From: Stieleria sp. JC731
Lineage (GTDB): Bacteria; Planctomycetota; Planctomycetia; Pirellulales; Pirellulaceae
DNA: 64,000 nt
Assembly (NCBI RefSeq): GCF_020966635.1
Contig: NZ_JAJKFQ010000002.1
Location: 620,001 to 684,000, forward strand
Direction: 5' to 3'
Shown: piece after piece, positions 27,344 to 36,796 of the stretch
Position numbering within the stretch: position 1 is the first letter of the stretch
How the letters are laid out: the number at the start of each line of letters is the position of its first letter
The notes under the pieces: model-generated
What the model was told of the DNA's origin: nothing
Database searches by the model: none
Seen by the model: only the letters and a program-made list of their open reading frames with translations
Translations under genes and position numbers: made by a program

Positions 27344-28857
27344 TGACCGGTCGGCTCCCAACGCCAACTGAAACCTTCTGATATGAACGCGTCTTGCGAT
27401 TTTGCGCTACAAATCTGCTGGAATAGACGGCCGGCCAAATTGGGAAAAGGCGAATCCTTGGCGACAGCCCAAGGCTGCGTCGCGATACTGCACTCGATCC
27501 CTTCGATTCGAATCGCTTGTAAAAAATCGCCAGCGCCAGCGGCATTGCTAAGATAGGCCACTGCTGCGTCCAGTGAGCCTGCTTGAAGCTGATTGACAAG
27601 CATGTCCCCCGTCGGTGTTTGCACCGTCACATTGGGCATGATCTCTTCCTGGACACCACCTTCGCGGAACGTATTCTGCGTTATCCAGCCCATCGCACAT
27701 TGTTTTTCGTGACCGATACCGACTCGCAAACCTTCGCGAGCCAAATCCTTCAAGCTTTGGATCCCCTTTGGGTTTCCCTTTTGAACCAAGATAACCAATT
27801 CATTGTTGCTGACAGTCACAGGTTCGGGAAACAAGTCGTGAACTTGATTCATGAATTCCAAATCACATGCGAAATAGGCATCCGGTTCCTGTCCGGCTTT
27901 CATCTGTGCGACCAAAATTCCGCATCCGTTGTAGACTCGATTGACTACAACGCCCTCACGAGTCTCAAACTCCTTGATCGTTTCCTCGATTGCGGGACGC
28001 AGCATCGAGCCGGCAAAAATCGAAAGCTCCGGCGTGTCGGCCCATTTATCACCGACGCCAACGCTAAAGCCAAACTCTTTGTACTGGCCGAGCCCACGAT
28101 CACTTGCCGTTAAATAGCGGGCAAAGTGCAATCCCAAAGCCGGCTTATTGGATTGCTTGATGACTCCAATCGCGATATCCGAGGATGCTTCGGACAGTTC
28201 ATCGAGCGTGATAAAGTCAACGTCCTCGAAGGTTCGCAACACGGCGTCATAGACGATTCCGGCGTCGGCCGCCCCGATCGCGATATCGCTGGCGACTTCG
28301 TTGACAGTCGCACGCATCGTGACTGCGGCACTTTCCAGAGCGTCCCATTGTTGCTGATCTTGCAAAACCCGCTTGGTGACTTTTCCAATCGCTGCTGTAT
28401 CGGGGTTTGCCAAAACCAAACGGACATCACTTCGGCGAAGGTCGTTTATGCTCTGGATCGACTTTGGATTGCCTTTCGCGACGGCGACAACGGCGCGCAT
28501 TTTTGCGACCGGAATCGTTTCCGCGATCAGCCCTTTGTCTTCGGCGATTTCGAGATAGCTGTCATCGGCAGGCAAAAACAAGTCACCCTTTTGCGCAACT
28601 TCGATCGACGAAAGCAACGTTTGCGAAGGTCCGTATTGAATCTCAATTCGCCCGCCACACTCTTCTTCGTAGCGCTCTTTGACGGCTTCCATCACAGCAC
28701 GATTGCTGGCAGCGCAAAACAGCTGGATTGCTGCGCTGGACGGTGTGACGCCTGTGCTTTGACGCGGCGCATTCTCTCGCCCTGAATCGCTCATGGAGTA
28801 GATCAATCCGCCTAGGACCAGCACGGAAGCTAACATCCAGCCAATTGCTCGAACCAT
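27340..28857 (-). CDS. Tandem ModA-like substrate-binding protein (two domains in one chain)
   Basis: 505 residues. A membrane anchor or uncleaved signal (IGWMLASVLVLGGLIY) is followed by two ModA/SBP_bac_11-type domains: about 43-268 (IQLFCAASNRAVMEAVK; GDLFLPADDSYLE; IGAADAGIVYDAV) and about 277-500 (LSIFAGSMLRPAIEETIKEF; PDAYFACDLEFMNQV; SLDAAVAYLSNAAG). Ordinary ModA proteins are about 250 residues with one domain. The family binds oxyanions such as molybdate or tungstate; the pockets here are not identical between halves, so they may bind different ligands. It lies 13 bases after the exported gene 28871-29920 and overlaps the permease by 4 bases. Confidence 0.85.
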   Translation of the reverse strand: MVRAIGWMLASVLVLGGLIYSMSDSGRENAPRQSTGVTPSSAAIQLFCAASNRAVMEAVKERYEEECGGRIEIQYGPSQTLLSSIEVAQKGDLFLPADDSYLEIAEDKGLIAETIPVAKMRAVVAVAKGNPKSIQSINDLRRSDVRLVLANPDTAAIGKVTKRVLQDQQQWDALESAAVTMRATVNEVASDIAIGAADAGIVYDAVLRTFEDVDFITLDELSEASSDIAIGVIKQSNKPALGLHFARYLTASDRGLGQYKEFGFSVGVGDKWADTPELSIFAGSMLRPAIEETIKEFETREGVVVNRVYNGCGILVAQMKAGQEPDAYFACDLEFMNQVHDLFPEPVTVSNNELVILVQKGNPKGIQSLKDLAREGLRVGIGHEKQCAMGWITQNTFREGGVQEEIMPNVTVQTPTGDMLVNQLQAGSLDAAVAYLSNAAGAGDFLQAIRIEGIECSIATQPWAVAKDSPFPNLAGRLFQQICSAKSQDAFISEGFSWRWEPTGQ

Positions 28858-28870
28858 TTTTCGCTACCTG

Positions 28871-29920
28871 TTACCTTTTTCGTCCAGGTGGAATCGGAAC
28901 CAAAGTTGGCTGCCGATTGGTCCCTTCGACATCGGACCGGTCTGGTGGACGATTTTCCACGCTACCGAACAATTCGCTATCCCATTGACAGTGAATTAAC
29001 AAATCGAACCCTGGATTCTGTTCTTTCACTTGGCAGGAACAAGCGCCGGCAAGAAACTGTGTGAGTTCTTTGACCATCGTCGATGTGGTGTTTTCGGCAG
29101 ACAAGACTTCGAGTGCGCGCCCGCGTCCGAAGACAGGAACCAACAGTGGTTGCCTGCCTTTGAAGGCCTCGGGTCGTATCCCGCCAAACAGTTCCACCAA
29201 AAAGCGTTCGCGGTCATCGTTGGGATCAATCTCGACGATGCTGAAACGAACCACCAACGGAACATCGGCATATAGTTCCGACCCTGGCAAGCCAATCCCT
29301 TCGGGCAACTGGACGTCGGATTCCAGCTGCGTGAACGTCGATTCGAGCATCGACCGAGCAGCTGCGTTCTTCGCTTCGTCGGAAGATTTGATCATCAGCC
29401 AAATGACGCTATGACCAGCGAGCAAACGCTTTTGCAATTCCTGACGAACCGGGGATCCGAGCAACTGCTCCACGTTCAGCTCGTCGAGCGGCTGATCAAA
29501 ATGATTGATAAATCGTCCGTTGCCGACCTTGGTTCGGACAACCAAATACGGCAGCGACTTGGCTTTGCTTTCGACCTGCTTCCACAAGTTGCCGTAGGCA
29601 TCGTCGATCGGCTTTGCCGTATCGACGACGGTGACTTTTACATTGATTGCTACATCGGGACCGTCAGCCATATCTGTAATCCGCCGCAGCCTTTGCTGAG
29701 CCGAATCTGGAAGCCCTTCGGCACTGAAGACGATCAATTCGATGCGATCAGGTTGCCATCGTTCCAACGCGTAGCGAAAGACAGGAATGTTGCAGGCATG
29801 TGCGATCGTCGGCATCACCAAAGCGATCGCGACGATCAGTGTGATGGTCCGCAGGGCTGGTACCGACTGCACGGGCACCAACTGCGGAAATCGACAACGC
29901 GGTTGCTGACGATCACGCAT
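28871..29920 (-). CDS. Exported protein of unknown function, conserved-looking operon member
   Basis: 349 residues. An N-terminal basic stretch then a hydrophobic segment ending in an AHA site (TLIVAIALVMPTIAHACN) suggests export, possibly with a cysteine directly after the cleavage point. The mature start CNIPVFRYALERWQPD and strand-helix pattern (IELIVFSAEG, SLPYLVVRTKV, SVIWLMIKSSD) recall a thioredoxin-like or redox fold but with no CxxC in place; ACSC occurs late. I do not recognise the family. Its start overlaps the stop of the large PQQ protein by one base (TAATG), so their products are probably made together and meet in the periplasm. Confidence 0.65.
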   Translation of the reverse strand: MRDRQQPRCRFPQLVPVQSVPALRTITLIVAIALVMPTIAHACNIPVFRYALERWQPDRIELIVFSAEGLPDSAQQRLRRITDMADGPDVAINVKVTVVDTAKPIDDAYGNLWKQVESKAKSLPYLVVRTKVGNGRFINHFDQPLDELNVEQLLGSPVRQELQKRLLAGHSVIWLMIKSSDEAKNAAARSMLESTFTQLESDVQLPEGIGLPGSELYADVPLVVRFSIVEIDPNDDRERFLVELFGGIRPEAFKGRQPLLVPVFGRGRALEVLSAENTTSTMVKELTQFLAGACSCQVKEQNPGFDLLIHCQWDSELFGSVENRPPDRSDVEGTNRQPTLVPIPPGRKR

Positions 29921-32900
29921 TATTGTGCCGCCTTGCCGAAGCAGATGACGCCACCATCAAGAGTCGTCAAATACAGCTTGCCATTTGCACCAGCCAGTCC
30001 GTCCCAAGTCGGCAACGATTCGATGGGCAGCTGGCTATCGATTTTCCCGGTGTCGATATTGACCGCTAAAAGCTTCGCCCCTTCGTCCCCCATCAAGATC
30101 TTGTCTTGTTCGGCGAGCAAGGCTTGGACTTCGGGATCACTCTCGCTGAGCTGTTTGAAGGTTTCCTCTTCGTTGATCGAATCTCGCGGCCCGACCACAA
30201 ACAGCTTGTTTCCAGCCAACACCATGCCTCGAACATAGATCGGAACTTCCTTTGCCCATTTCGGATCAACCAAGCTATTGCTTTGGCGTGCATTGGCGTT
30301 CGCATTCTTGCCATTGTTTTTGGCGATCTTGAACTGAATCGCCTTGCCGAATTTGCCTTCGACAACCTTTCCGCCATCAACAGTTCCGCTGTTCCGGTGC
30401 AAACTGTGATCACGTGCGGTACCGTCGTCGAAACTGACTGCCAAGACTGCGTCGGGGGAAATTTCGTTTCCGGATTCGTACCGTCGCTTGATCTGTTCGG
30501 CTGTTGCGGCGATGAAATACAGACGAACTTCATCGATCACGCCACCGAATTGACTTGGCGATTCATAAGTCCCGACCGCTGACAGGCTATCGGCACCGAC
30601 GTCCATCCCTTGCGCGGGATCGGTCGTCAGTAGCCCGGCGGCTTTCCCTTCTGAAACCAAGTCACCATCGACGTACAGCTTGACCGCACCGTCCGCTTCC
30701 AGAACTCCCACGAGGTGATGCCAGCCACCGACAATTCGTTTCGATCCCGTCACCGTGGTCAGCTTCTTATCCACTCGGACATGAAACTCTGGCAAGCCCG
30801 CTTTGAGTGACAAGGCAAAGCCTTCGGTCGGACCGCCACGTGCGATAACAACACCTTGTGGACGCAGCGATGTCATCCATGCTTCGACTGTGATTGGCTT
30901 GCCCTTCGGATTAAGGCTTTCTGTTTTAGGAAACGAAGCTGATGGCACAGAAGCCGGGCCTTGCCGACGTCCGAAGTCCTTGGGGATCTCAGGCGGGTTT
31001 TGCTCGGCCGCGAAAAGCTGATGCTCAAGCACCGTTGTCCAACGCAGATATTGTGGTTTGCGGCCGTAACCGTAAACGTAGCCGTTCCCTTTGACCAAGA
31101 TTCTGCCAGATGGGGCGAATCGGCCGGCTTGGTAGTATCCGCCGTGTCCACCAGCAAAGCTCTGTCCCATAACCCAATAGGATCGGTGGAACCACGTATC
31201 GTCCAGGAACCCCATCGGTGCAAAGATGTGTGCGTCCTCACCACGTTGCTTGGAAGCTTGAGTGGCAAAGTCACCCGAATTCGGACCGATTTCGAGGCGA
31301 TTACCGTCGAAGTCGAACTTCTGCGACTTCATATAAAGATGACGCCCATCAGTGGACAGGATGTCTGGCAAGCCAACCGGCATCTGCAAGATCTGAAGCT
31401 TTTCCTGGATATTGTTACCCGTATCCGGGTTGGTTTCGTCCAAGATCCGTTCGAATTGCTGTTGCCCGGATGCGAGATCAAGTTTGATCAATCGCAATCC
31501 ACCATCGATAAAGATCGAACGCCCCGCAACGCAGTACACCGATCCGTCATGGATTAGAACGCTGCCGTGAACTGGCCACAGCGATTCAAGTTGCTCGTAT
31601 GCCATCGCACGTCGATCAAGCGGTGCCGCTCGGTATCGCCACACCAATTGGCCCGATTCATCCAGACAATAAACACGACCGTCAGCACAGCCGAACACGA
31701 CCCTTCCTTGCGCAACCGTTGGCGGCGAATCGATACGGGCACCTGCGGTAAATGACCATTCGGTCTGGCCGTTCTTTTCGTCGATCGCATGCAGCGTATG
31801 CTGGTCAATTTGAGCGATATAAACCTTGCCGCCTGATATCACTGGCGAGGTCAACCGTCCGCCCAAGTTCACACGCCATTGAATGTCCACGTCAGAATTG
31901 ACCGGCCCCGTTGTCGTGCCACTGCGATTGGAATCATGGCGATAAGTCGGCCAATCATCCGACGAGGGATCACTTTCTGGTGCAAGTGCCGCACCGTAGG
32001 CAGGTCCTTTGACCAAGCGACCTTCTTCGGGAACCTCATCAGGAATCGGACGAGTGGGTGCGACAGGTGCCAGTGCATTGAAGCCATAAAGCTTGGCTTC
32101 GGGATAGCACGCACAGTTATGAGGTGGTGCATAGGTCAAACCGTTGCAAGGCAACACGCCATACAAGCATCCGCCGCGAACCCAGTGATGGATATCCCAA
32201 TGTTCTTGGTCCGGATCGACGAATTCGATCCCCGTTCGCGAAGGCATCAAGAAGTTATCGGTCGCCTTGGCGATATAGCAACGGTGGTGAAACCAATAGG
32301 TGTCCACGTCGGGTGCGAATGACTTTTTGATTTCACCGGTTTTGGGATCGCGACCGGTGTAGACGCCCGAGTCACGTCCGCTGGTTAGCGGCGCGAGCCA
32401 CACCAGGCCGTCAACAACCATCAAGTCCTGTGGTGATTGGTAACCACTGTTGGGAAATTCCGCATCCCAAAGCCGCTGGCCGCTTTTGGCATCCAAACTG
32501 ACCATTTTTCCGTCGCCACCGGCGTACAAGACGACATCGTCGTGCAAGACCAAACGCGGACCAAAGTTAAACGTGAATGAATCACGTCGCGTCACCGGAT
32601 CGCTGCTCCAAGCACTTTCGCCATCCTGCTGGTTCAGGCTAATGATGCGTTCGCCATCGTGGAAATAAACTTTGCCGTCGTTCGCCGATAGAGACAGTGG
32701 CGAAACGATCGACTTCTTTGACCACAACCGCTCACCCGTATTCGCATCAAAGGCCATCAAGACACGAGGCTCTTCATTCCAGAAAATGCTACGTGATCTT
32801 GCTTGGTCACCGACCGTTCCAAACAACGGCGCGTAGTTTTGCAGTTCTGCTTCACCTTTGCGGACGACCAAGAACAAACGATCGCCTGTCGAGATAATTT

Positions 32901-33819
32901 CTTCGGTCGCATCGCTGTCGGCGTATTCTTGAATGACATCGCCCGTTTCGGCGTCCAGTGCGACCAACGGTGCGTTGTATCCCAAGGTCGCATAGACGCG
33001 ATCTTCGGTGCAAACTAATCGACGCGCCAGTTGGCTCGGTCCGCTCTTCAAGGGCCAAAGATGGGATTGCCAAGAACTGATGTCTTTCTTCCAAAGCACG
33101 GTCCCGTTGAACGCGTCGCGTGCGATCAATTTCCATTTCGATGGCAACTGAATCGAGATGCGGCTGCCTTCGTCCATGATGTAAAACATGCGACCGCCAG
33201 CGGAAACCAACGCACTCATGCTGGCCATACGGTCGTGGTGCCGTGACCAACGCGGGCTGCCAACCCACTGCAAGTGCCGCGGAGGTGCGACAACGTCATC
33301 GTGCGCGACCGAGTTGCCGGTCGGGTCATGCAGGTAGTGAGTCCATTCGTCGATGTTGTCGGGACGGGCTTTTGTGTGTCGTTCCCAACCGTCGCCCTTC
33401 TTTACGAGCGCCACACCGTTGGGAACCAACACGCGCATGATCTCTTCCAGCGAAGCAAGATCCTGCGAATCGGCGATCAAGAGATTGACCATGTTGTCAA
33501 CGTACGGCAACTGATCGCCGGGAAGTTGATCGACCGCGACATCGCCGTATCCTCCGCCAGCGCGAATCTGCTTGCGAAGTTGCCCCACCGCTTTCTCGCC
33601 ATCGAGCAAGACCTGAACTTGGACAGACTCACTGCTACCAAGGGCTTTGGCAAGTTCTGCGTCCTGGCAACCGAGGTACACAAAGAAGCCTGCTCGCACA
33701 TCGGCTTGCTTGATCAGATCTTGAGCATCCGAAACGGGATCGGCCCAAGCGGATCCTAGACATGTCGAAACCAAAACCACGAGGCCCAACAAAGGGCGGT
33801 TCAACCAGGCAGGTCGCAT
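29920..33819 (-). CDS. Exported PQQ-like beta-propeller protein with N-terminal methyltransferase-like and C-terminal LamG-like domains
   Basis: 1299 residues from the ATG at 33819, with GGAG upstream and an immediate signal peptide (RPLLGLVVLVSTCLGSAWA); an upstream ATG at 33858 adds a polar stretch. After cleavage, about residues 30-140 look like a degenerate Rossmann SAM methyltransferase (FFVYLGCQDAELAKAL for motif I; EEIMRVLVPNGVALVKKGD for the late strand). Then the family signature NIDEWTHYLHDPTGNSVAHD and two blocks of quinoprotein-type propeller repeats (about 190-490 and 650-800), a concanavalin A/LamG-like region (about 975-1125), and a last propeller repeat. First gene of the five-gene operon. 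Function unknown; a periplasmic or surface role is inferred. Confidence 0.85.
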   Translation of the reverse strand: MRPAWLNRPLLGLVVLVSTCLGSAWADPVSDAQDLIKQADVRAGFFVYLGCQDAELAKALGSSESVQVQVLLDGEKAVGQLRKQIRAGGGYGDVAVDQLPGDQLPYVDNMVNLLIADSQDLASLEEIMRVLVPNGVALVKKGDGWERHTKARPDNIDEWTHYLHDPTGNSVAHDDVVAPPRHLQWVGSPRWSRHHDRMASMSALVSAGGRMFYIMDEGSRISIQLPSKWKLIARDAFNGTVLWKKDISSWQSHLWPLKSGPSQLARRLVCTEDRVYATLGYNAPLVALDAETGDVIQEYADSDATEEIISTGDRLFLVVRKGEAELQNYAPLFGTVGDQARSRSIFWNEEPRVLMAFDANTGERLWSKKSIVSPLSLSANDGKVYFHDGERIISLNQQDGESAWSSDPVTRRDSFTFNFGPRLVLHDDVVLYAGGDGKMVSLDAKSGQRLWDAEFPNSGYQSPQDLMVVDGLVWLAPLTSGRDSGVYTGRDPKTGEIKKSFAPDVDTYWFHHRCYIAKATDNFLMPSRTGIEFVDPDQEHWDIHHWVRGGCLYGVLPCNGLTYAPPHNCACYPEAKLYGFNALAPVAPTRPIPDEVPEEGRLVKGPAYGAALAPESDPSSDDWPTYRHDSNRSGTTTGPVNSDVDIQWRVNLGGRLTSPVISGGKVYIAQIDQHTLHAIDEKNGQTEWSFTAGARIDSPPTVAQGRVVFGCADGRVYCLDESGQLVWRYRAAPLDRRAMAYEQLESLWPVHGSVLIHDGSVYCVAGRSIFIDGGLRLIKLDLASGQQQFERILDETNPDTGNNIQEKLQILQMPVGLPDILSTDGRHLYMKSQKFDFDGNRLEIGPNSGDFATQASKQRGEDAHIFAPMGFLDDTWFHRSYWVMGQSFAGGHGGYYQAGRFAPSGRILVKGNGYVYGYGRKPQYLRWTTVLEHQLFAAEQNPPEIPKDFGRRQGPASVPSASFPKTESLNPKGKPITVEAWMTSLRPQGVVIARGGPTEGFALSLKAGLPEFHVRVDKKLTTVTGSKRIVGGWHHLVGVLEADGAVKLYVDGDLVSEGKAAGLLTTDPAQGMDVGADSLSAVGTYESPSQFGGVIDEVRLYFIAATAEQIKRRYESGNEISPDAVLAVSFDDGTARDHSLHRNSGTVDGGKVVEGKFGKAIQFKIAKNNGKNANANARQSNSLVDPKWAKEVPIYVRGMVLAGNKLFVVGPRDSINEEETFKQLSESDPEVQALLAEQDKILMGDEGAKLLAVNIDTGKIDSQLPIESLPTWDGLAGANGKLYLTTLDGGVICFGKAAQ

Positions 33820-34056
33820 CGAATGACTCCGGGCGGGGGGAGGTAGATTGGCCTCCATTGTAGCCCAGTCAAGGTGCGAAGGTGTTGCGTCAACCTAGCC
33901 CTTTGGCGCTCAAGTCACATAAATCGGCTCCATACCGAAACAGGATCGAGCGTCGATCGTCAGCGTCACCTTGCAGTCGTCAAAGACACGAAATCGATAT
34001 GGGTTTATGACTCTCAAACGAGCCAATCGACATTTCTTTGGCAGTATCGCGACAGC

Positions 34057-35604
34057 CTAGTTCTCGTTCACCCGTTGAACAGTCAATTCGATTGCGGTGA
34101 TCAAGGCGCGCGCTTTGTTCATCGTTTCATCGTATTCCGCGTCGGGATCACTATCGGCCACGACACCACAACCGGCCTGTACATAGACGGTTCCGTCTTT
34201 GATGACCATCGTCCGCAGCGCGATGCAGGTATCCATGTTGCCTCGATAATCAACCCAGCCGACGGCACCGGCGTAGGGACCACGACGATGAGGCTCGATT
34301 TGATCGATCACTTCCATCGCCCTCACCTTGGGGGCACCGGAAACGGTTCCCGCTGGCAAGGCGGCCTTGAGTGCGTCAAATGCGTCCAGTCCTTCGCGAA
34401 GCTTTCCTTGGACTTCGCTGCTGATGTGCATCACATGGCTGTAACGTTCGACAACCATGATTTCTGTCAGCTCGATCGAGCCGAACTGGGCGACACGACC
34501 GACATCGTTTCGCCCCAAGTCGACCAACATTACGTGTTCGGCACGTTCCTTCGGGTCCGCTAGCAATTCTTGCTCAAGTGCCTTGTCTTCTTTTTCCGTT
34601 TGGCCACGTTTTCGAGTCCCGGCGAGAGGCCGAACCGTCACCACGGAATCTTCCACACGGCACATGATCTCGGGAGAACAGCCGACGAGAACACAATCGC
34701 CTGTCCGCAGATAAAACATGAACGGGCTGGGATTGACCACCCGCAATGAACGATAGATTTCGAGCGGGTCGACATCGGTTTTCACCGACAAGCGTTGGCT
34801 AGGTACGACCTGGAAGATATCGCCGGCACGGATGTATTCGACACATTGCCGAACGGCGTCGCCAAAGGTTTCCCGTGTAAAGTTGGAGGTAATCTCCATC
34901 GGGTTTTCTTTGGACGCCTGTCTCCAGATCCCTTCGTCCCACGCGGCTGGCTTGAATTGGTCGCCGCCGGTCCCCATCAAACGGTCAATGGTTTGATCGA
35001 CTTGATTTGATGCAGCTTGATAGGTCTGATCGGCGGAGTCTTCGCTATCGATGTCGCGGCAGTCCGCCAACGTGACGACCGTGATGGTCTTGTCGACGTG
35101 ATCGAAGACGCACACGGTGTGGTAAAAGGCAAAGTCCAGATCTGGAATGCCACGATCGTCTTCCGGGGCATTGGGCAGGTTTTCGACGTAGCGAACGACG
35201 TCATACCCGGCGTACCCGATCGCACCGCCGACAAACGGTGGCAACTCGTCTAGCTGAGCAACGGTTTTGTCGAGGTATTTTCGAAAAGCGTTCAGCGGAT
35301 CCGGGTCATCGAATTCTTGGACAACTTTGCCGAGCTGCAAATCGGTGACTTGAACGGTTTGGCGAGTCGCGGCGAATCGCAAGATCGGATCGACCGCCAA
35401 GAAGCTATAGCGACCGACTTTTTCACCACCGATGACACTTTCGAACAAGCAAGCGCCGCCGCCTTGCTGATTCTCCGAAGACGAATCGAGCCGGCGAAAT
35501 GCGGTCACCGGTGTCAAAGCGTCACTCAACAAGCGACGATAAACCGGCACAAAATCGTACTCACGTGCCAGTGCAGCAAACGCGTTGGGGGTAGGGTGAT
35601 GCAT
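34057..35604 (-). CDS. trpE: Anthranilate synthase component I
   Basis: 515 residues. The chorismate-binding half carries SNFTRETFGDAV, DIFQVVPSQRLS, PLAGTRKRG, HVMLVDLGRNDVGRV and GTVSGAPKVRAMEVI, typical of TrpE. The N-terminal half (VPVYRRLLSDALTPVTAF; ESVIGGEKVGRYSFL) has the tryptophan feedback site with LLxS-like ESV..GRYSF. With a glutamine amidotransferase partner (TrpG, not in this window) it makes anthranilate from chorismate, the first step of tryptophan synthesis. It stands alone here. It ends about 240 bases before the PQQ operon on the same strand. Confidence 0.95.
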   Translation of the reverse strand: MHHPTPNAFAALAREYDFVPVYRRLLSDALTPVTAFRRLDSSSENQQGGGACLFESVIGGEKVGRYSFLAVDPILRFAATRQTVQVTDLQLGKVVQEFDDPDPLNAFRKYLDKTVAQLDELPPFVGGAIGYAGYDVVRYVENLPNAPEDDRGIPDLDFAFYHTVCVFDHVDKTITVVTLADCRDIDSEDSADQTYQAASNQVDQTIDRLMGTGGDQFKPAAWDEGIWRQASKENPMEITSNFTRETFGDAVRQCVEYIRAGDIFQVVPSQRLSVKTDVDPLEIYRSLRVVNPSPFMFYLRTGDCVLVGCSPEIMCRVEDSVVTVRPLAGTRKRGQTEKEDKALEQELLADPKERAEHVMLVDLGRNDVGRVAQFGSIELTEIMVVERYSHVMHISSEVQGKLREGLDAFDALKAALPAGTVSGAPKVRAMEVIDQIEPHRRGPYAGAVGWVDYRGNMDTCIALRTMVIKDGTVYVQAGCGVVADSDPDAEYDETMNKARALITAIELTVQRVNEN

Positions 35605-36241
35605 TGACAGTTAAAAACAGTAACGTGACGACGATTGAAGGAGAGACGAGGGTGCGGCCCATTGGGCTAGCCATCGGCTCAGCCGCACCCGTTTGTCGAG
35701 GTTTTCAGTTAAATCCAGCTGACGCGGAAGCAGCCATTCTTTTCTCGATCAGCAGTCTTTTCCACGCATCGGACGAATGTTGCGACGTTTTGACCGCGAC
35801 GGGCACCTAGTTTCGTCACCGAAACGGTCGCCGTGTAGGGGGCTGACGTGCGGAAGACGTCCCACCCGGCGAAAAGGTTCGTTGCCTTTGCGGGTGTGGC
35901 TTTCAATTCCCTTTTCAATTCCCAGGAATCCCACCGACAGGGCTGATGTTGCGGCACATCTTACCCCGACAACTGGTACTGGGTTGGTTTTGAATTAGGC
36001 GAGCGATAGAATCGAACTTGTGCGGAAATCATTTCGCAGTGGGTCTCGTTCCCCCGCTGCCCTTTTCTATCAAAGACACGACCAACGCTCGATCGACCGT
36101 GGAACACACATGCTCGATCGAACTTGCCGTCCGAAGAAGTCGTCTGGGTTGAAGAGCTTGAACCGCGATACGCACCAGTCATAGCCTGGCCGATGGCTAC
36201 GCTGAACCTGGCAAACGTTGCAACAGAACCGGTAGCAAACC
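35605..36241. other. Gap between trpE and mcsA
   Basis: 637 bases holding the divergent promoters of trpE and mcsA-mcsB. A minus-strand frame at 35709-35957 (82 codons, MPQHQPCRWDSWELK...) contains a plausible-looking LFAGWDVFRTSAPYTATVS but no ribosome binding site or known family, so it is not called. No tRNA, riboswitch or repeat was seen. Confidence 0.4.
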
Positions 36242-36796
36242 ATGAAGTGCCAATTTTGTGAAAAGCCGGCGACCTTTCACATCACCGAGCTAACCGAACC
36301 GACTGGCCCACAGGTGATGCACCTTTGCGAAGAGCACGCCAAGGGTTTCTTACACAAAGGCGCCAGCTCACCAATGGCGGCCATCACGACGGCACTTGCC
36401 AAACAGCTCGGTCAATTGGGTCAAAGTAGCGATGACCTCGAAGAGCTGGACCAGAAGAAGTGCCCTGTGTGTGGAATCACTTTTCGCGAGTTCCGAAACA
36501 GCGGCCGACTCGGTTGCCCGTATGATTACACGCACTTTGAAGCCGACTTGCGCCCGTTGCTGGTCAACGTTCATGACCGAACCGAACACGTCGGAAAAAG
36601 CCCCAACCGCTCGACCAATACGGCGGACTCGCTAGCACGTATGATTAAGTTGCGAAGCGAGATGGATCAAGCGATCAAGCAAGAAGACTACGAACGTGCT
36701 TCGGAGATTCGTGACGAGCTGAAGTCGATGGCGACCCCGGCAACGCCACCTGAATCCGAAACACCACCTTCCCCAGAAACGGATGACGAATCGTGA
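36242..36796 (+). CDS. mcsA: McsA-like zinc protein, activator of the McsB arginine kinase
   Basis: 184 residues. N-terminal zinc ligands C3 and C6 (MKCQFCEKPATFHIT), HLCEEHA, then KCPVCG and LGCPYDY, the paired zinc-binding pattern of McsA, and a C-terminal UVR motif (SEMDQAIKQEDYERASEIRDEL without its last residues shown). In Bacillus, McsA stimulates the arginine kinase McsB. Its last codon overlaps the McsB start (GTGA), so the two are translationally coupled. The classical partners CtsR and ClpC are not adjacent. A proline-rich tail ends the protein. Confidence 0.9.
   Translation: MKCQFCEKPATFHITELTEPTGPQVMHLCEEHAKGFLHKGASSPMAAITTALAKQLGQLGQSSDDLEELDQKKCPVCGITFREFRNSGRLGCPYDYTHFEADLRPLLVNVHDRTEHVGKSPNRSTNTADSLARMIKLRSEMDQAIKQEDYERASEIRDELKSMATPATPPESETPPSPETDDES

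Noticed and set aside
33856-33858. ATG 33858 as start of the PQQ protein
   Set aside because: It overlaps a TACAAT promoter-like box and adds a polar stretch before the signal peptide; ATG 33819 has GGAG upstream.
35709-35957. Small minus-strand gene in the trpE-mcsA gap
   Set aside because: No ribosome binding site, no family, and competing frames of similar length.
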